From contig OX439038.1 in assembly GCA_949317995.1 (NCBI GenBank), forward strand, positions 2,126,001 through 2,190,000: a stretch of DNA of 64,000 bases. Direction: 5' to 3'. Shown here piece by piece: positions 54,159 through 64,000 of this stretch. Under the pieces are notes generated by a model that ran no database searches, was not told where the DNA came from, and was given only the letters and a program-made list of their open reading frames with translations. How positions within the stretch are numbered: the first letter of the stretch is position 1; the number at the start of each line of letters is the position of its first letter. This stretch comes from Acholoe squamosa. Lineage: Eukaryota > Annelida > Polychaeta > Phyllodocida > Polynoidae. The translations under genes were made by a program, and so were the position numbers.

Positions 54159-54897
54159 CTTCTCTTCTCAAAGAGTGTATTGCTTACTTCAAAACAGCAA
54201 GTCCATTTCTTTCTGAAATTGAAAAACAAAACAAAAATATCATTATGCGCTGGAATGTTTGCCTAGTGAGTACCTCACACAAAAGAATTTGGTGAATCAT
54301 GACGGACGTTGCTCACTGATCACTGAGGCCTAAAAAAAAGTTGTGTGTTCCAGGTAACATGCCGAAAAAATTAGGTAGGGTAGGTCGGATAACTTTTTTC
54401 ACTGCTTCAAAGCCTCGCGAGGAATCGCAGTGACTCTGGGGCAAGTCACAATGACTCAGAGATGACTAAATTGACTGAAAACTTGGCTAGAAACCTATAT
54501 TTTCTTCAAAAATGGAGAAAAAATAGTTAGGGTTGGCACTGTTTTGCTAGGTAGGGTTGGGTTACCTGAAACAAACAGTTTCTTTTTGGCCAGGTGGCAG
54601 TGGATCTACTACTGTTAACTTTTCTGTGTTCGGACACATCTGAGAAGAAATACAGCCTCTGTCAGAGTACTGGAGCAGTGGGTCCCAAGGAACGGTCCAT
54701 CCTGTCATATATATTACAGGCTGGGCACATACCTTACCTTGTATCTGTGTCACCCTGACTCTGACTGGAAATTGGAATACACATCCAATGGATTGGTTAA
54801 TATTTTCCCAGGCTACCTGCTAGAAGGATAAACATGGGCCGGGACAGACCTATAGGGCTATCAAACATTCATAAGTTTGGGATCCACTACTCTGACT

Positions 54898-55190
54898 ACC
54901 CTAATCTCCCGCGTATAAGGCGCGTCTTATACGGGGGTTTTTAGTTCTCATTGCATCCACAAGGGGGACTCCAAGACCTTTCTTTTGATATGTTACATGC
55001 CCCCTTAGCTATAACAGGATATATGGGGGCCCAGGGGGGTCCATGGGGCCCAAGTTACACATAGGTCTTTGAATTTTAAAAAATTCATTAAGTAGAACCA
55101 AAGTTATGAATTTTTCATTTTTTGAGATTTTTCCAAAACTCTAGGTGTGCCTTATACGCGGGCTGCGCCTTATACGCGGGAGATTATGGT
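54898..55190. mobile_element. CCRTAATCTCCC-family TIR element (293 bp)
   Basis: Left end TACCCTAATCTCCCGCGTAT, right end inverse of ACCATAATCTCCCGCGTATA. The interior matches 37667-37961 in reverse orientation. Confidence 0.85.
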
Positions 55191-55312
55191 ATGTTACTTG
55201 TCAGATGTGTGGAAATGGACAAAATATTGCAGTAGTAGATCCACTGCTCAGCAACAGATCAGCGATTCACCAGGTCTGAAAATTGGACAGAATTTGGTTT
55301 TCTAAACGACTA

Positions 55313-55487
55313 CAGTCAGCCCTTGCTTCCCCGAATTTGGAAAATGCAAGGAAAAATATCTGAGGAAGCAAAATATTCGAGGATTCAAGTCCAAATATAA
55401 TAGACTATATAGAAAAGTTGCAAAATTTTTGTCTGAGGTAGTGAGGGATCTGAGGAATTAAAGGGTCGAGGAAGTGAGGGCTGACTG
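55313..55487. mobile_element. 175 bp pogo/Tigger-like MITE
   Basis: Ends CAGTCAGCCCTTGCTTCC and GAAGTGAGGGCTGACTG, flanked by TA. The CAGT..CCCT..CC.CGAA end pattern is that of pogo-type elements. No transposase. Confidence 0.7.
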
Positions 55488-55821
55488 TATTTGACAGGAT
55501 GGTTCGACAGTTCCCCTCATCTGTTTTAATCTTGTATTTGCCCCCGCACCCCTTTGATTTGTTTCTGAGTTCATATTTCCTGTTAAATTCGGGGGCTGTG
55601 CCCCTAAATTCCCCCCGTGCATATTTTCTGTCATTACTCCTTTAATCTCAAAGTTTATGATACTTTCTGAAAACTTTCTTCTTTGCATTAATCATATTAC
55701 ATTATTCAAAATAAAAATGGGGTGAAAATCATATACCAAGATGACAGAAACAACCACATCTATGAAAAAGTAAATTCTGTCGAAACGTCCCAAAAATCTG
55801 TCCCATAGTCTTAATGGAACT

Positions 55822-56062
55822 ACCGTAATCTCCCACGTAGAAGCTGCGCTGCGTGTATAAGACGCACCCCAAACTTAGCACATGCATTTTCGCGTATAAG
55901 ACGCACCTCTTAGCCTTAGGTACCAATTTTGTAAATTCACTACATTTCTATAGTAAAAGTACCCCTCGTATAAGACGCACCCCCAATTTCAGTACATCCT
56001 ATAAGACTCCCCAGCATTTTGTTTGGCATAGAGGACGCGTCTTATATGCGGGAGATTACGGT
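55822..56062. mobile_element. CCRTAATCTCCC-family TIR element (241 bp)
   Basis: Left end ACCGTAATCTCCCACGTAGA, right end inverse of ACCGTAATCTCCCGCATATA, flanked by TA. Internal ATAAGACGCACC iterations. Confidence 0.85.
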
Positions 56063-56941
56063 AATGCACTTTAGCAGGTGCTGTAGCGAACACTTTACCT
56101 ACCGTAATAGTAATGCTAACCCTAACATGATGTAAGATGAGCGCCTGCTAAAGTGCATTCTACCCATCTTAACAAAAATCTGCTGAACTGTCCTGTTGAA
56201 TCAACAATCTGTTGAACTGTCTGTTCCCCAACACATCACCCAATGTGAGACGACTGACAGGATTTGCAAAATCAACAACTTTTGGTATTGCCAACACACG
56301 GTCAGACAGTCTGCCGTAGGTTGGCATTCAAAATTGGGGTAGAGTGAAGGAGACTGGGCAGCGATCCCAGTGCGTAATTTTTGACGCATATAGATCTAGA
56401 GGTAAGGGTTAGCACTTGGGTAAGGTAAAGGCTTCGCTACACCGCCCATCTTCTTCACTAGTTCCCAAAATTGGATCAAAGAATAGATCGCCCCCAACAT
56501 TAACCTGTATTACGTCATGTTATTCATACACTTATTCACTGGTACCTCACTAGTAGTAGTACTTCACTGGCACTGCAGTGGCCAGTACAGCCAGTTATTA
56601 GTCACTGGCACTACCTCAGTCTCAGAGAGTCAAGACGGAGTCAATGTGAATGTCTGTCTCAGTGTCTGTCTGCCTGTCACTCACAGTCACAGTGAGTGTT
56701 TTTCTTCACATTCAATTACATTCAACATTGGCGTAATTGCCATTGGTCCAATTTGGAGTACCGGTATTACATTACTATTTAATCTGAAATCATATCAAAC
56801 TGTCAATAAATTGAATATTGGCTTTGCAAGTAACAACAAAAACATTGCACAAATTGTGAGAGGGGAGAGATGTTGAAGTCAGCCATATAATATCTTATCA
56901 ACAACAGTCACTCACAGTGTCAGTGACGAGTCTGGGCCTAC

Positions 56942-57100
56942 CTTTGGACGTCCGTGTCCAAAGTACTCTGTGCTTATCAGATGTCCCTTTGAACTGGCTT
57001 AGCACCGAAAAGACAAGTAGATCCAAATAAACAGTATCCACAGACTCACAAAAGTACAGAATGTGTATTCACAGAGTGGCGGGTTTTTGTCCAAAATAGT
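56942..57100 (-). other. Candidate non-coding first exon of the NEK11-like gene
   Basis: A donor CCAAAG|GTAGGC on the minus strand ends at 56942. It would splice to the acceptor at 54212. The 5' limit is a guess. The intron would hold the elements at 54898, 55313 and 55822. Confidence 0.35.
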
Positions 57101-57593
57101 GGATTCGGAGCGGCATAAGTTCGCTTAGTTTACGGTCTCCTTAGCGCCAGGTGCATCATGGGGTTTGGAACGCCGGTCATGCGCGCTGGAATTCCATCTT
57201 AGAATACGTATTATTTTAGCTATTCAAAGTATAAAATAAATGATTCTCAATTAGAAGAATGTACAAAATTACCACACACCCGAATAGTTACATGTTACAA
57301 CAAACAAGTTTCCAATAATACAAAAATAATGAGAAAGTTTGCAGTTATGCTCACCGTTCGTGCACGGCATCATGTTGAGCTAACTTTGCTGGTTTCTGCG
57401 GTTTTCTCTTCATGCAAACTTCACCTTCGCTGGTCACCGGAAGTTTACAATTTCTTCTAAAAATCGACGACGTGCTGTTCCGCACTTTTGTTATCAAGCT
57501 TATCATTTATTGATTGTCTAGGTGCGATGTGCACAATGCTAGATAAGTAACTGGAAGGTTAGCTGCCATTCAGTACTTACATCTAGGACTGTC
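57101..57593. promoter_or_regulatory. Shared divergent promoter region of NEK11-like and LDHD genes
   Basis: About 500 bp between the two divergent starts, GC-richer than the surroundings in parts (57105-57200, 57355-57460). I see no clear TATA box for either gene. Bidirectionality is inferred from layout. Confidence 0.4.
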
Positions 57594-57674
57594 ATGGCGA
57601 GATTGTTGCGTTTCTCGGCGTCACGGTGGGTGGGTTTGCCGTCCAGGACGTCGTCGTTGTTGCCGAAGTCCGAG
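57594..57674 (+). CDS. LDHD exon 1, mitochondrial presequence
   Basis: 81 nt from ATG to donor CCGAG|GTGGGT. Phase 0, matching exon 2. Without splicing the frame ends a few codons later. Presequence sequences are poorly conserved, so this exon rests on its position, composition and phase. Confidence 0.65.
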
Positions 57675-60600
57675 GTGGGTGTGGCTGCCTGGCCCTAGAG
57701 TAGGCTACCCAGCTAACTTGCCCTAGATATGTTCATTCAGAGGCCCAGCAATTGATGTCCAAGTCCCATTGGTTTGAGGGCAGTTTGTGGCCAAATGTTG
57801 CCTGTGTGCATTAATTAAAGTAGACCCCTGTCTTGTTTTGACCTTTATGAAGCTGTCCTACTTACTGTGATAATTTATAATTGTCAATATATCCTCCCTG
57901 TGTAGGCACTTACCTAGTTTTCAAGACTTTGTCCCATGTAATTATCTTTTAAGCAATGGATAGATCTCATCAAAAGAAATGGATATGCTCTTTAAATGAA
58001 GTCTTTATGCCAAGTATAAGGGAAGTTATGAATGATCAAAGACCCCAAATCGAACCCAAAATTCTGCCACTATTAGGAGTTTAAATAGGGCCCAGATTTG
58101 TGATCAAGCATATCTGATACAGGAGTGGCTACATCTCTTAAATCATTATTTTTGACTATTTTCTTTTCATGTATGGAAGAGTTCCCCATAAAAGGTTGAA
58201 AATCAATGTATCATATCAAAATTTAACAATTTAAAGGGATTTTAGGGAGTGGTCATTATTTATCAACAGGGGGGGGTGGTGGGTTTTCGCGCCGACGCGC
58301 GGAAATTTTTTACGCCCCCCCTCGACGGCAGTCAAAATTTTTTGCGCCCCCCCGCGCCGGAGGCGCGGAGAGTTTTCGCGCCCCTCTTTGATCTATAGTA
58401 GCGCGCGGGCTTTTTTGCTATAAAGAGGGTGAATTTTTTTAGCCCTCCCCCTCAAGAGGGGTCAAAATTTTTTTAGCCCCCCCCTCGGGAGGGGTCTGAA
58501 AATTTTACGCCCCCCCTCAAACCCACCCTCCCCCCCTGTTGATAAATAATGACCACTCCCTTATCTTGACCTAATATCATCTGCGGTTTAGCGATCTCAC
58601 AGAATTGGCGCAAAATTATGGAGTTGATATGAGATCTTTAATCGGTCAGAATTTCCCTTTAAATTGATGTAAAGACTTCATTTAAAAAGGAAATCCACTT
58701 ATTTTTATCAGCTCTATCCATTGCTATATAAATGATATACATAGGATTGGATTCTAGCAAACAGACAAGGACCTAACATGGAGAAGCTGGTGGAAGGGTG
58801 ATAGCGAATGGCACGCTAAAATTTTGTTGGCGTCTGGCAAACATCCTGTTCCCCTATGAAATGAAAAATCCTTGACAGTTTCTAAACCATTTTTTTCCTG
58901 TAGAAGGTGTGGGAACTATTCTCTTTTATGTGAGATTTGGCCTTTATACCAAAAAATGATTTCAAAGTTATAGGGTAACTCCACTTGGGGAGAATGGGAT
59001 GTTTATCTGAATCAATTATTTCTCAAATAGATTCTTATTAAACCCCTAATCAATCCCTTTAAAATGAGCCCATGTTTGTTAAGATCCTCCAATAAATAGC
59101 TACACAATGAGCTTGCAAAAAAAGGAGAGTTTAGCACTCCCCAGTTTCAGCTTTATCACAGTTTCACACCTCCACTGCAGCAGAACCATGCACTGGGGGT
59201 AGGTAAGTGCCTACCCTGTGTGTTGGAATTGATCACACATGTCTCAAATGTCAACAAAACATCTCATCCAACAATTTGGGCTTGAACTTCCTGTCCCTAG
59301 ATGGTCCCTAGGTGGCAGGCCTTTACAGTTCATATTTTACTCACCAGAGGGACCTTGTGTCCCTCCCACCTGTACCACCACAAAGACAACAGTCAGACCG
59401 ACCAGGAACCAGCACTTGCCACCTTGCCCAACATGTCTGACTGAGTTCTAGATATCAGGTTACAAAAAACAAAGGCATGGATATGATTTCACATTTCAAA
59501 ACAATACACAACAAGTAGGTAGGTCCTAGAGTTAAGATATCAAAGACCAACCCCACATAAGACTAGAGTTTTCATTGGGGGCTTGGGAAACTACTCTGAA
59601 AGTTCCACCACCACAACACCAGTGCCACCGCTTACCATCGCTCCTTAAGCGATGGTTCCGTCTAGCCTGGCCCTAGAGTAGGCTAGACTGAGTTTCGTCT
59701 GTGTCACGGGTTGGCCGTTCACAGACTGACTGCGATGTATTGGCTTTTTGGGGGCAAGTAAGATGTTACTATGGCAACTAATAGTTACGTCATATGAAGT
59801 CAAAATGGCTGCCACTGTCTTTCCTACTGCAGGTATCATCAGAATTGTGATAATTACACTTTCGTAAAGTGTTATTCAGTGCTAATTTGATGTAATCCCC
59901 AAAGGTGAGACAAAGATCTATCCAAACATAGATCACTTATTGTGTAATAATGATACTCAATGTTCTCAATGTAATCCACCCTTTTGAAAAATTTCCCCTC
60001 AAAATGAATGGGGTTCGCCCAGTAGCCCTACTTTGGTAGGGCGTAGACGTATATCCTCACGGGATCGCCGACTTCGCCTGTGCTTTCTCTGCTCCCCGAG
60101 TACTTAGCCTAGAGCAGCGCACCAGTGTAGATTTTCTCATGTGATGAGCACAGTGGCGCCCCCACTGGCCGGGAGAGCAAGTGCTGCTTTCCTGTGGCCA
60201 CAATTGCGTTATGTACGGCCACCGTACGCGACGCAATCTTTGTCTTCCCACCACAGCTAAACAGTTGGCAATCCAAGAAAACAAACCTGGTAGGTGTTTT
60301 CTATGTCTTCCCCTACATGTCAGTCGTTTCCTGGCCCAATTCCAACATTTTTGACCGTGTGAGGGTGGTGGAAGTGAAGGGAAGTGCTTCAAAAGTTTGA
60401 GTTTCCCCATAGAAATAGTCCAGTGTTTTGCCGACCGCAGCTGCCGTGGTGGGCTGACGTTCCCTGACCCTCTGATAGTAAGTAGGGAGCACAACTCAAT
60501 TTGTGTGATCAGTAGGGATAACACTCCAAGCACTCCAGCCTATCTGTCACTTTAATAATAATTTCATGAAGCTGAGAAAGCCTTCCATTAACCCACTAAA

Positions 60601-63600
60601 GGCCACCTACATATATATACATGTACACATAAATATGATGACCCTTATTATATTAGGAGTTCTAAGTGGCATGGCATTGGTTTATTTGGAGTCTTGGGAC
60701 CGTAAACATGCGTGTCATTCCCATATTAGGAGCCCCAATCACGTAGCATCATTATATTTGGAGAAGTTATTGCGTCCAATTTCCTAAATCCCTCTGTGGC
60801 CCTTGAGGATGAATAGGCGTCCATACACGTGCCTGGGGAGTGTCCAGTCGGCTGCCTGCCCTTAATTAACCCACTAAAGGCCACCTACATATATACATTT
60901 ACACATAAGTATGATGCACCTTATTAGGATTAATGCGTTTATCACACTTATTCATCCATTTTGTATCAATTTCTTACCTTATAACCCCAGAATTAATCCG
61001 GGAGAAGACATTTTCTAAGTGCATGCGATCCGCACGGTTTGCCAAGCCGTCGTGGCCATGTTGTCACTCTGCCCGACATACTTCCACCTTTACACACATT
61101 TTTCAGGTAGAATCCAAGCATGTCAAGTCCTGTACTTCTAGCACTGCCAACTATACGATCTCTAGTTGGTGTTCGCCTACATTTTGTCTCCATTTTCTTA
61201 TAAATAAATGAGAATCCAATGATTTTACATAGCGATCCAACGCACACGGCCATTCCGTCTTGTTTACGAAACGGGGAGGTGCCCGGATGTACCTGACCTA
61301 CTTTTGGCTGAACCACTGGGTCAGTAAGACGCAATGGCTGGTGCTGAAGCGTATCGCTATGGAAAATCAATGGATTCTTATTCATTTCAAACAAAATGGA
61401 GAAATTAGGCTCCAAATAAACCAATGCCACGCCACTTAGAACTCCTAATATAATAAGGGTCATCATATTTATGTGTACATGTATATATATGTAGGTGGCC
61501 TTTAGTGGTTTAATGGAAGGCTTTCTCGGCTTCATGAAATAATTACTAAAGTGACAGATAGGCTGGAGTGCTTGGAGTGTTATCCCTACTGATCACACAA
61601 ATTGAGTTGTGCTCCCTACTATCAGAGGGTCAGGGAACGTCAGCTCACCACGTCGGCAAAACACTGGTCTAAACAGGTGGCAAAACAACAGATGCCAGAT
61701 GGGATTCCACCTAATATGGATGGCCAGGGGTCTTGGTATGCAGACTCATTACAGTAAGTGAGTTGACATAGTAAAAACAAGTATTTGAAAGTGGTTTTGG
61801 GGAACTTTCTATGAGTGATGATTGATGTATTTAGGCAGTGACAGCCTAGGCCTCTAGATCTATATACAGGGGCCCTATGCACACTTGGACACAGCTTTCT
61901 ACTGTCCAATGAAGTAGAAATAGGATACCATTGTTCCTGACCTTATTGCACAATAAATTCCTCATACAAGGGCACTATTTACATGGAGAATAGACTCAAG
62001 TTCATCCATATTCTGGGTTGGTTTTTTCCTTGTCTATGCTAAATCCTACTTTCGTGCATCAGTACGGTCGGTTGCTCTCCCGGCCGGTGGGGGCGCTGTG
62101 GTGCACGTCACATATTTCGCGCCGCTCGGGAGCAAGCTCTCCCTTGCTTGTATACCTCCCCGGGTAGGGCTACGAGAGTGGCTAGCCTGGCCCTGGCCCT
62201 GGCCCTGGGTCAGTGGTTGTGTTCGCTATCATCATGATATCTCTGCTATAATGCTATGTCTGTGAGTATGACTTATGTCTTGATAGTCTTTGCTGACTCG
62301 TCACCGTTGTCGACCTCACAATCCACATTAATTAGACAGTGGCACAAACTTTGGGAGTGTTTTTTTAAAAATCAGTTTTTGGAAGTGGAGGCCACTGCCC
62401 TGCACTTTGCTCTGTGCAGCCTAACATTAGGGAGTGGTCATCAACAGGGCTGGTGGAATTTCGCATGGATGTGCGAAAATTTTAATGCCCCCCCCCTCGA
62501 CGGCAGTCAAAATTTGTTGGGACCCTTCGCACCAGAGAAGTTCCGCGCCCCTATTTGATCTATAGTAGAACTCATATATAAGGCCCTCGCTGAGTTCAGG
62601 AGTTCCTATAGAGTCTTCAGAGGTGGGCCGATTCTGTATTATCGGGGGAGTCAAGTTTAATTTACAAACAATAGGTGTCTCTGACCTCCCTCTTTCTCTA
62701 TGTGTGGTAGTGGTGCCCTCTAGGGTGAGGCCTGTACACTAGGCAGACCGGAAACTGACTGTGCAAGGCATTATGGGATATCAGAGGTCCGACTATAACA
62801 ATTAACACGGGGTATCTGCATCTATTATATGTAAGGACTTACGGTACTACCGGCTTTATCTCCTCTTGTTTGTCCTCAGATGCGTGGCATCAGGACTGTG
62901 TCCAGCGGTGTGATACAAAGTCTCGAGGACATTGTCGGTAAAAAGAACGTGTCCACAGCAGAAGCTGTACGAGAACATCATGGACATGATGAGTCTTATT
63001 TCCCGTAAGTGATGACTTTATGTCACACTTTGAAGATCTATTGTTGATTGAAATTTTTTGCTGATGAAATCTTTTTGCTGAAAAGATTTATTCAAGTGAT
63101 ATGTTTCTCTCGTTATGTAGGCCTATTTACACAGAGTATCTGGATGTAAAAGTAGAGTAACTGGCAATGCCATCATGCTCTAATGTCCATACATTATGTT
63201 ACACAGATCTCGTCCAGCAGACGCTGTCCTCTTCCCACAATGCACTGCTCAGGTTAGCGAGTGTGCCCGTCTGTGTTATGAGAATGACATCCCGATGATA
63301 CCGTTTGGGACGGGGACTGGATTAGAGGGTGGTGTTACAGCAGTGATGGTAAGATAGGAATATATCGATTCAATATACTATGATAGCTGATCTTAAGGAA
63401 TATCTAATTACTCCCACTTCTCCCTCTGGGTAGATCATTTAAGAACCATTCAAGTAACATCTTATATGCAATAATTGAAATTGAAGAAAAGATGCATTGA
63501 GGATCCACGAACAGGCCTACTCATCCATATATTCTATAGAATTTTCAAAATTTGTTTCAAAGAAAACCTTATATGATATAAATCTGTGTTGTGCACAGGG

Positions 63601-64000
63601 TGGAGTATGTTTTGACCTCAGTCAGATGGACAGTGTGGTGTCAGTGAATGCGGAGGACTTTGACTGCAGTGTGCAGCCTGGCGTGACAAGGAAGTCACTC
63701 AACAGCTACCTCCGAGACACGGGACTGTGGTTCCCTGTAGGTGAGTGGCATTTTAGTAATCCTTCATCTTAATGTATAGTAAGAGAGTAATGAATGGGCT
63801 AACGGGCACCAAATTATTGAAGGTAAGATAGGAATAGCCCATTATTCCATTCCTTACTGTCTTTATTACACGATTAATCAATAAAAAATCAATAAATAAT
63901 CAATAGAATATCAATAAAAACAAGTTGAAAACAAGAGTCCTTCCCCGGGACTTGAAGCCTGCTATAGTGTGTGTACACACAGCTGGGCGCCCGGCAGCGG
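57594..64000 (+). CDS. D-lactate dehydrogenase, mitochondrial (5' part; continues beyond window)
   Basis: Four exons (57594-57674, 62880-63004, 63207-63348, 63599-63740) join with consistent phases to 163 codons. LDHD oxidises D-lactate (and related 2-hydroxyacids) with FAD in mitochondria, passing electrons to cytochrome c. The first exon encodes an Arg/Ser-rich, acid-free start ([20 protein letters not shown]) that suits a mitochondrial presequence. Then come [10 protein letters not shown], the PCMH-type FAD-binding segment [12 protein letters not shown], and [20 protein letters not shown] with a Pro-Val end, all hallmarks of the family. The catalytic C-terminal half lies past the window end. 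The long first intron (about 5.2 kb) carries inverted-repeat elements. Confidence 0.88.
57675..58244. other. LDHD intron 1, proximal part
   Basis: No repeat structure or exon is evident apart from a 21-base segment at 57687-57707 that recurs at 59665-59685. Confidence 0.4.
58245..58560. mobile_element. 316 bp PIF/Harbinger-like MITE
   Basis: TIRs of about 30 bp (GGGAGTGGTCATTATTTATC, then AACAGGGGGG, and the inverse), flanked by TTA at 58242-58244 and 58561-58563. The interior has CGCGCCGACGCGCGG-type palindromes and AATTTTTTACGCCCCCC repeats. The 3 bp TWA duplication is that of PIF/Harbinger. Confidence 0.75.
58561..60010. other. LDHD intron 1, middle part
   Basis: No exon recognised. Short frames here (e.g. 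59239-59451) have no recognisable domain. Confidence 0.4.
60015..62175. repeat. Large interrupted inverted repeat in LDHD intron 1
   Basis: Outer parts at 60018-60190 and 62060-62175 (GTAGCCCTAC; GCGCCCCCA..GGCCGGGAGAGCAA) are inversely related but diverged. Inner arms of about 240 bp at 60444-60694 and 61411-61650 are nearly identical in inverse orientation (CCCTGACCCTCTGATAGTA, GGGAGCACAACTCAATTTGT). A short direct copy of part of the arm is at 60865-60930. The centre holds a 180-codon minus-strand frame (60993-61535) with no recognisable domain. Possibly a fold-back element. Confidence 0.7.
62430..62650. mobile_element. Degenerate copy of the Harbinger-like MITE
   Basis: Starts TTAGGGAGTGGTCATCAACA and shares GCCCCCCCCCTCGACGGCAG and CAAAATTTGTTG motifs with 58245-58560; the right end is not clear. 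Confidence 0.55.
62880..63004 (+). CDS. LDHD exon 2
   Basis: Acceptor TGTCCTCAG|ATGCGT, donor TTTCCC|GTAAGT. Encodes [20 protein letters not shown] and [18 protein letters not shown]. Confidence 0.9.
63207..63348 (+). CDS. LDHD exon 3, FAD-binding segment
   Basis: Acceptor TTACACAG|ATCTCG, donor GTGATG|GTAAGA. Encodes [20 protein letters not shown] then [20 protein letters not shown]. Confidence 0.95.
63599..63740 (+). CDS. LDHD exon 4
   Basis: Acceptor GTGCACAG|GGTGGA, donor CTGTAG|GTGAGT. Encodes [20 protein letters not shown] and [20 protein letters not shown]. Ends one base into the next codon; the following exons are outside the window. Confidence 0.95.
63862..64000 (-). mobile_element. 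SINE, truncated by the window end
   Basis: On the minus strand GGGCGCCCAGCTGTGTGTAC and a B-box-like GGCTTCAAGTCCC are followed by a TATTGATT-rich tail ending AATCGTGTAATAAAG, the same tail motif as the SINE at 43530-43830. Confidence 0.5.

Noticed and set aside
57687-59685. Identical 21-base segments at 57687-57707 and 59665-59685 as a target duplication of a 2 kb insertion
   Set aside because: The sequence between them shows no element structure, tail or end motif; related GCCTGGCCCT motifs also occur near 62185, so it is more likely a small dispersed repeat.
60993-61535. 180-codon minus-strand frame as a gene
   Set aside because: No recognisable domain, and it begins within the inverted-repeat arm; kept only as part of that element's description.

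Overview
This is animal nuclear DNA: spliced genes with consensus GT-AG introns, tRNA-derived SINEs, terminal-inverted-repeat (TIR) elements, minisatellites and a large LTR retroelement. The two best-covered genes are a NEK11-like kinase and a D-lactate dehydrogenase (LDHD). Together with a minisatellite built on a splice donor, a pattern I recall being described in amphioxus, they point to a marine invertebrate deuterostome such as a lancelet. The species call is inference only.

Layout. 1-9298 is one satellite-like array of 56-58 bp units mixed with 37 bp short units, with higher-order duplications. 11199-11877 (-) is the first coding exon of a receptor guanylate cyclase/natriuretic-peptide-receptor-like gene; its other exons are not visible. 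14168-28063 is a complete 13.9 kb Ty3/gypsy-type LTR retroelement: two 1349 bp LTRs with one difference seen by eye, a GCAT target duplication, a primer binding site, a leader minisatellite, gag, a -1 frameshift signal, pol (protease, RT, RNase H, integrase), a baculovirus-F-like env gene and a polypurine tract. It sits inside a copy of a short dispersed repeat. 28068-37293 is gene-poor and full of duplicated blocks and small TIR elements.

37294-54158 (-) is a NEK11-like protein kinase gene. Fifteen coding exons can be joined with every splice phase consistent, giving 670 residues. Just downstream of its second coding exon (53424-53589) lies the most unusual feature of the window: about 55 tandem copies of a ~57 bp unit made of the last ~26 nt of that exon, its splice donor and the first intron bases, split by a TIR element.

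57594 to the window end (+) is the 5' part of an LDHD gene (four exons, 163 codons), divergent from the kinase gene and separated from its likely first exon by about 650 bp. Its long first intron holds several inverted-repeat elements. No bacterial features, CRISPR arrays, rRNA genes or functional tRNA genes were seen.
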